A stretch of 16,913 bases of DNA from Sulfurihydrogenibium yellowstonense SS-5 (GTDB lineage Bacteria > Aquificota > Aquificia > Aquificales > Hydrogenothermaceae): positions 1 through 16,913 of the forward strand of contig NZ_ABZS01000007.1 of NCBI RefSeq assembly GCF_000173615.1, written 5' to 3'. Position numbers and translations under genes: made by a program. The notes below the pieces were generated by a model. It searched no databases. It worked only from the letters and a program-made list of their open reading frames with translations, and was not told the DNA's origin. Shown here one piece after another: positions 16,252 through 16,913 of the stretch (positions within the stretch are counted from its first letter, which is position 1; every line of letters starts with the position of its first letter).

Positions 16252-16913
16252 ATGAAAGCCATTCAAAGCGCAGAAAGTGTATGTCTTGGACATCCGGATA
16301 AAATAGCAGACATAATAGCAGATGCTATATTAGACGACCTTATTTCAAAAGACCCCTATACAAGAGCATCGATAGAAGTGTTAGTAACGATGGGGCTTGT
16401 TCATGTTGCAGGAGAAATCTCAACAGATGCATACGCTGATATACCAACCATCGTAAGAAATACATTGATAGAGATAGGCTATACTAAACCAGAGTATGGA
16501 TTTGACGGATACACGGCAGGAGTAATTACAACCATAAACGATCAAAGTCCGGAGTTATCCCTTGGACTCCCTTCAGATAAAGCCGGGGATAGCTGTATAG
16601 TTATAGGATATGCTACCAGTGAAACAGAAAACTACATGCCGCTTGCGTCTAATGTTGCCAATGAAATAACAAAAAGAATAAATACATTAAGAAAAGAAAA
16701 TATAGTCCCATTTTTAAGACCGGATGGTAAAGCTATTGTGTCTGTTGAATATGAAAACGGAAAACCTAAAAGAGTAAACAGCATAGCAGTTATGGTCCAA
16801 CATGAGCCATATATAACAGAAAGAGAAATAAAAGAAGTAATTATGGAAGAAGTTATAAAAAAGTTAAAGTATAGTAATTATATTGACAATAAGACTAATA
16901 TTATTATTAACCC
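16252..16913 (+). CDS. metK: S-adenosylmethionine synthetase MetK, divergent, 3' end outside window
   Basis: The first 220 codons of methionine adenosyltransferase start 10 bases after ilvD, with AGGAG at 16241-16245, and run off the window. Family landmarks are present: Gly-His-Pro-Asp-Lys (13-17), Glu42, Val-Ala-Gly-Glu55-Ile, Gln98-Ser-Pro, Arg-Pro-Asp-Gly-Lys160 and Gln-His-Glu. Two signature loops differ from the usual form: Thr-Glu-Gly-His-Pro-Asp-Lys is Cys-Leu-Gly-His-Pro-Asp-Lys, and Gly-Ala-Gly-Asp-Gln-Gly is Lys-Ala-Gly-Asp-Ser-Cys (110-115). The ATP-, magnesium- and methionine-contacting residues I can place are retained, so activity is expected. The missing part would hold the C-terminal domain. 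Confidence 0.93.
   Translation, partial: MKAIQSAESVCLGHPDKIADIIADAILDDLISKDPYTRASIEVLVTMGLVHVAGEISTDAYADIPTIVRNTLIEIGYTKPEYGFDGYTAGVITTINDQSPELSLGLPSDKAGDSCIVIGYATSETENYMPLASNVANEITKRINTLRKENIVPFLRPDGKAIVSVEYENGKPKRVNSIAVMVQHEPYITEREIKEVIMEEVIKKLKYSNYIDNKTNIIIN

Overview
The window is AT-rich with strong A/G-rich codon preference (AGA, ATA, AAA) and clear GGAGG-type ribosome binding sites. Together with the gene families present, this suggests a thermophilic chemolithotroph of the Aquificales, most like Hydrogenothermaceae/Sulfurihydrogenibium. That placement is inference from style and content; no marker gene here proves it.

Region 1 (1-8897) is a respiratory molybdoenzyme locus, all on the + strand. 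It starts with the tail of an unrecognised gene. Next come a secreted protein that appears to fuse an ethylbenzene-dehydrogenase-gamma-like b-heme domain to a cytochrome c domain, and a small secreted cysteine protein. A terminator and a repeat-filled gap follow. A second unit then encodes a four-cluster ferredoxin subunit, an NrfD/PsrC-type eight-helix membrane anchor and a 1073-residue Tat-exported molybdopterin catalytic subunit. After another terminator come a TorD-type chaperone and an overlapping multi-cluster ferredoxin. The set reads as a periplasmic complex able to exchange electrons both with the quinone pool (NrfD subunit) and with periplasmic cytochromes (haem protein). Its substrate cannot be read from the sequence.

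Region 2 (about 8898-10660) holds a MITE-like repeat and thiC on the minus strand. thiC is preceded by a TPP riboswitch whose expression platform can be traced base by base: a 10-bp anti-Shine-Dalgarno competes with a helix that uses the riboswitch P1 strand.

Region 3 (10660-11506) carries a decayed insertion sequence with 16-bp terminal inverted repeats and a frameshifted transposase fragment, then the gyrA promoter.

Region 4 (11507-14106) is gyrA, translationally coupled to a 73-residue two-helix membrane protein. The GyrA C-terminal domain lacks a canonical GyrA box, and the quinolone-determining serine is alanine.

Region 5 (14107-14569) is a non-coding stretch with repeat copies and a promoter. 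Region 6 (14570-16913) holds ilvD, interrupted by two single-base frameshifts, and the start of a divergent metK that runs off the window. Four apparent single-base losses (position about 20, about 11082, about 15394 and about 15425) have the same sign. This raises the possibility of sequence error as well as gene decay.
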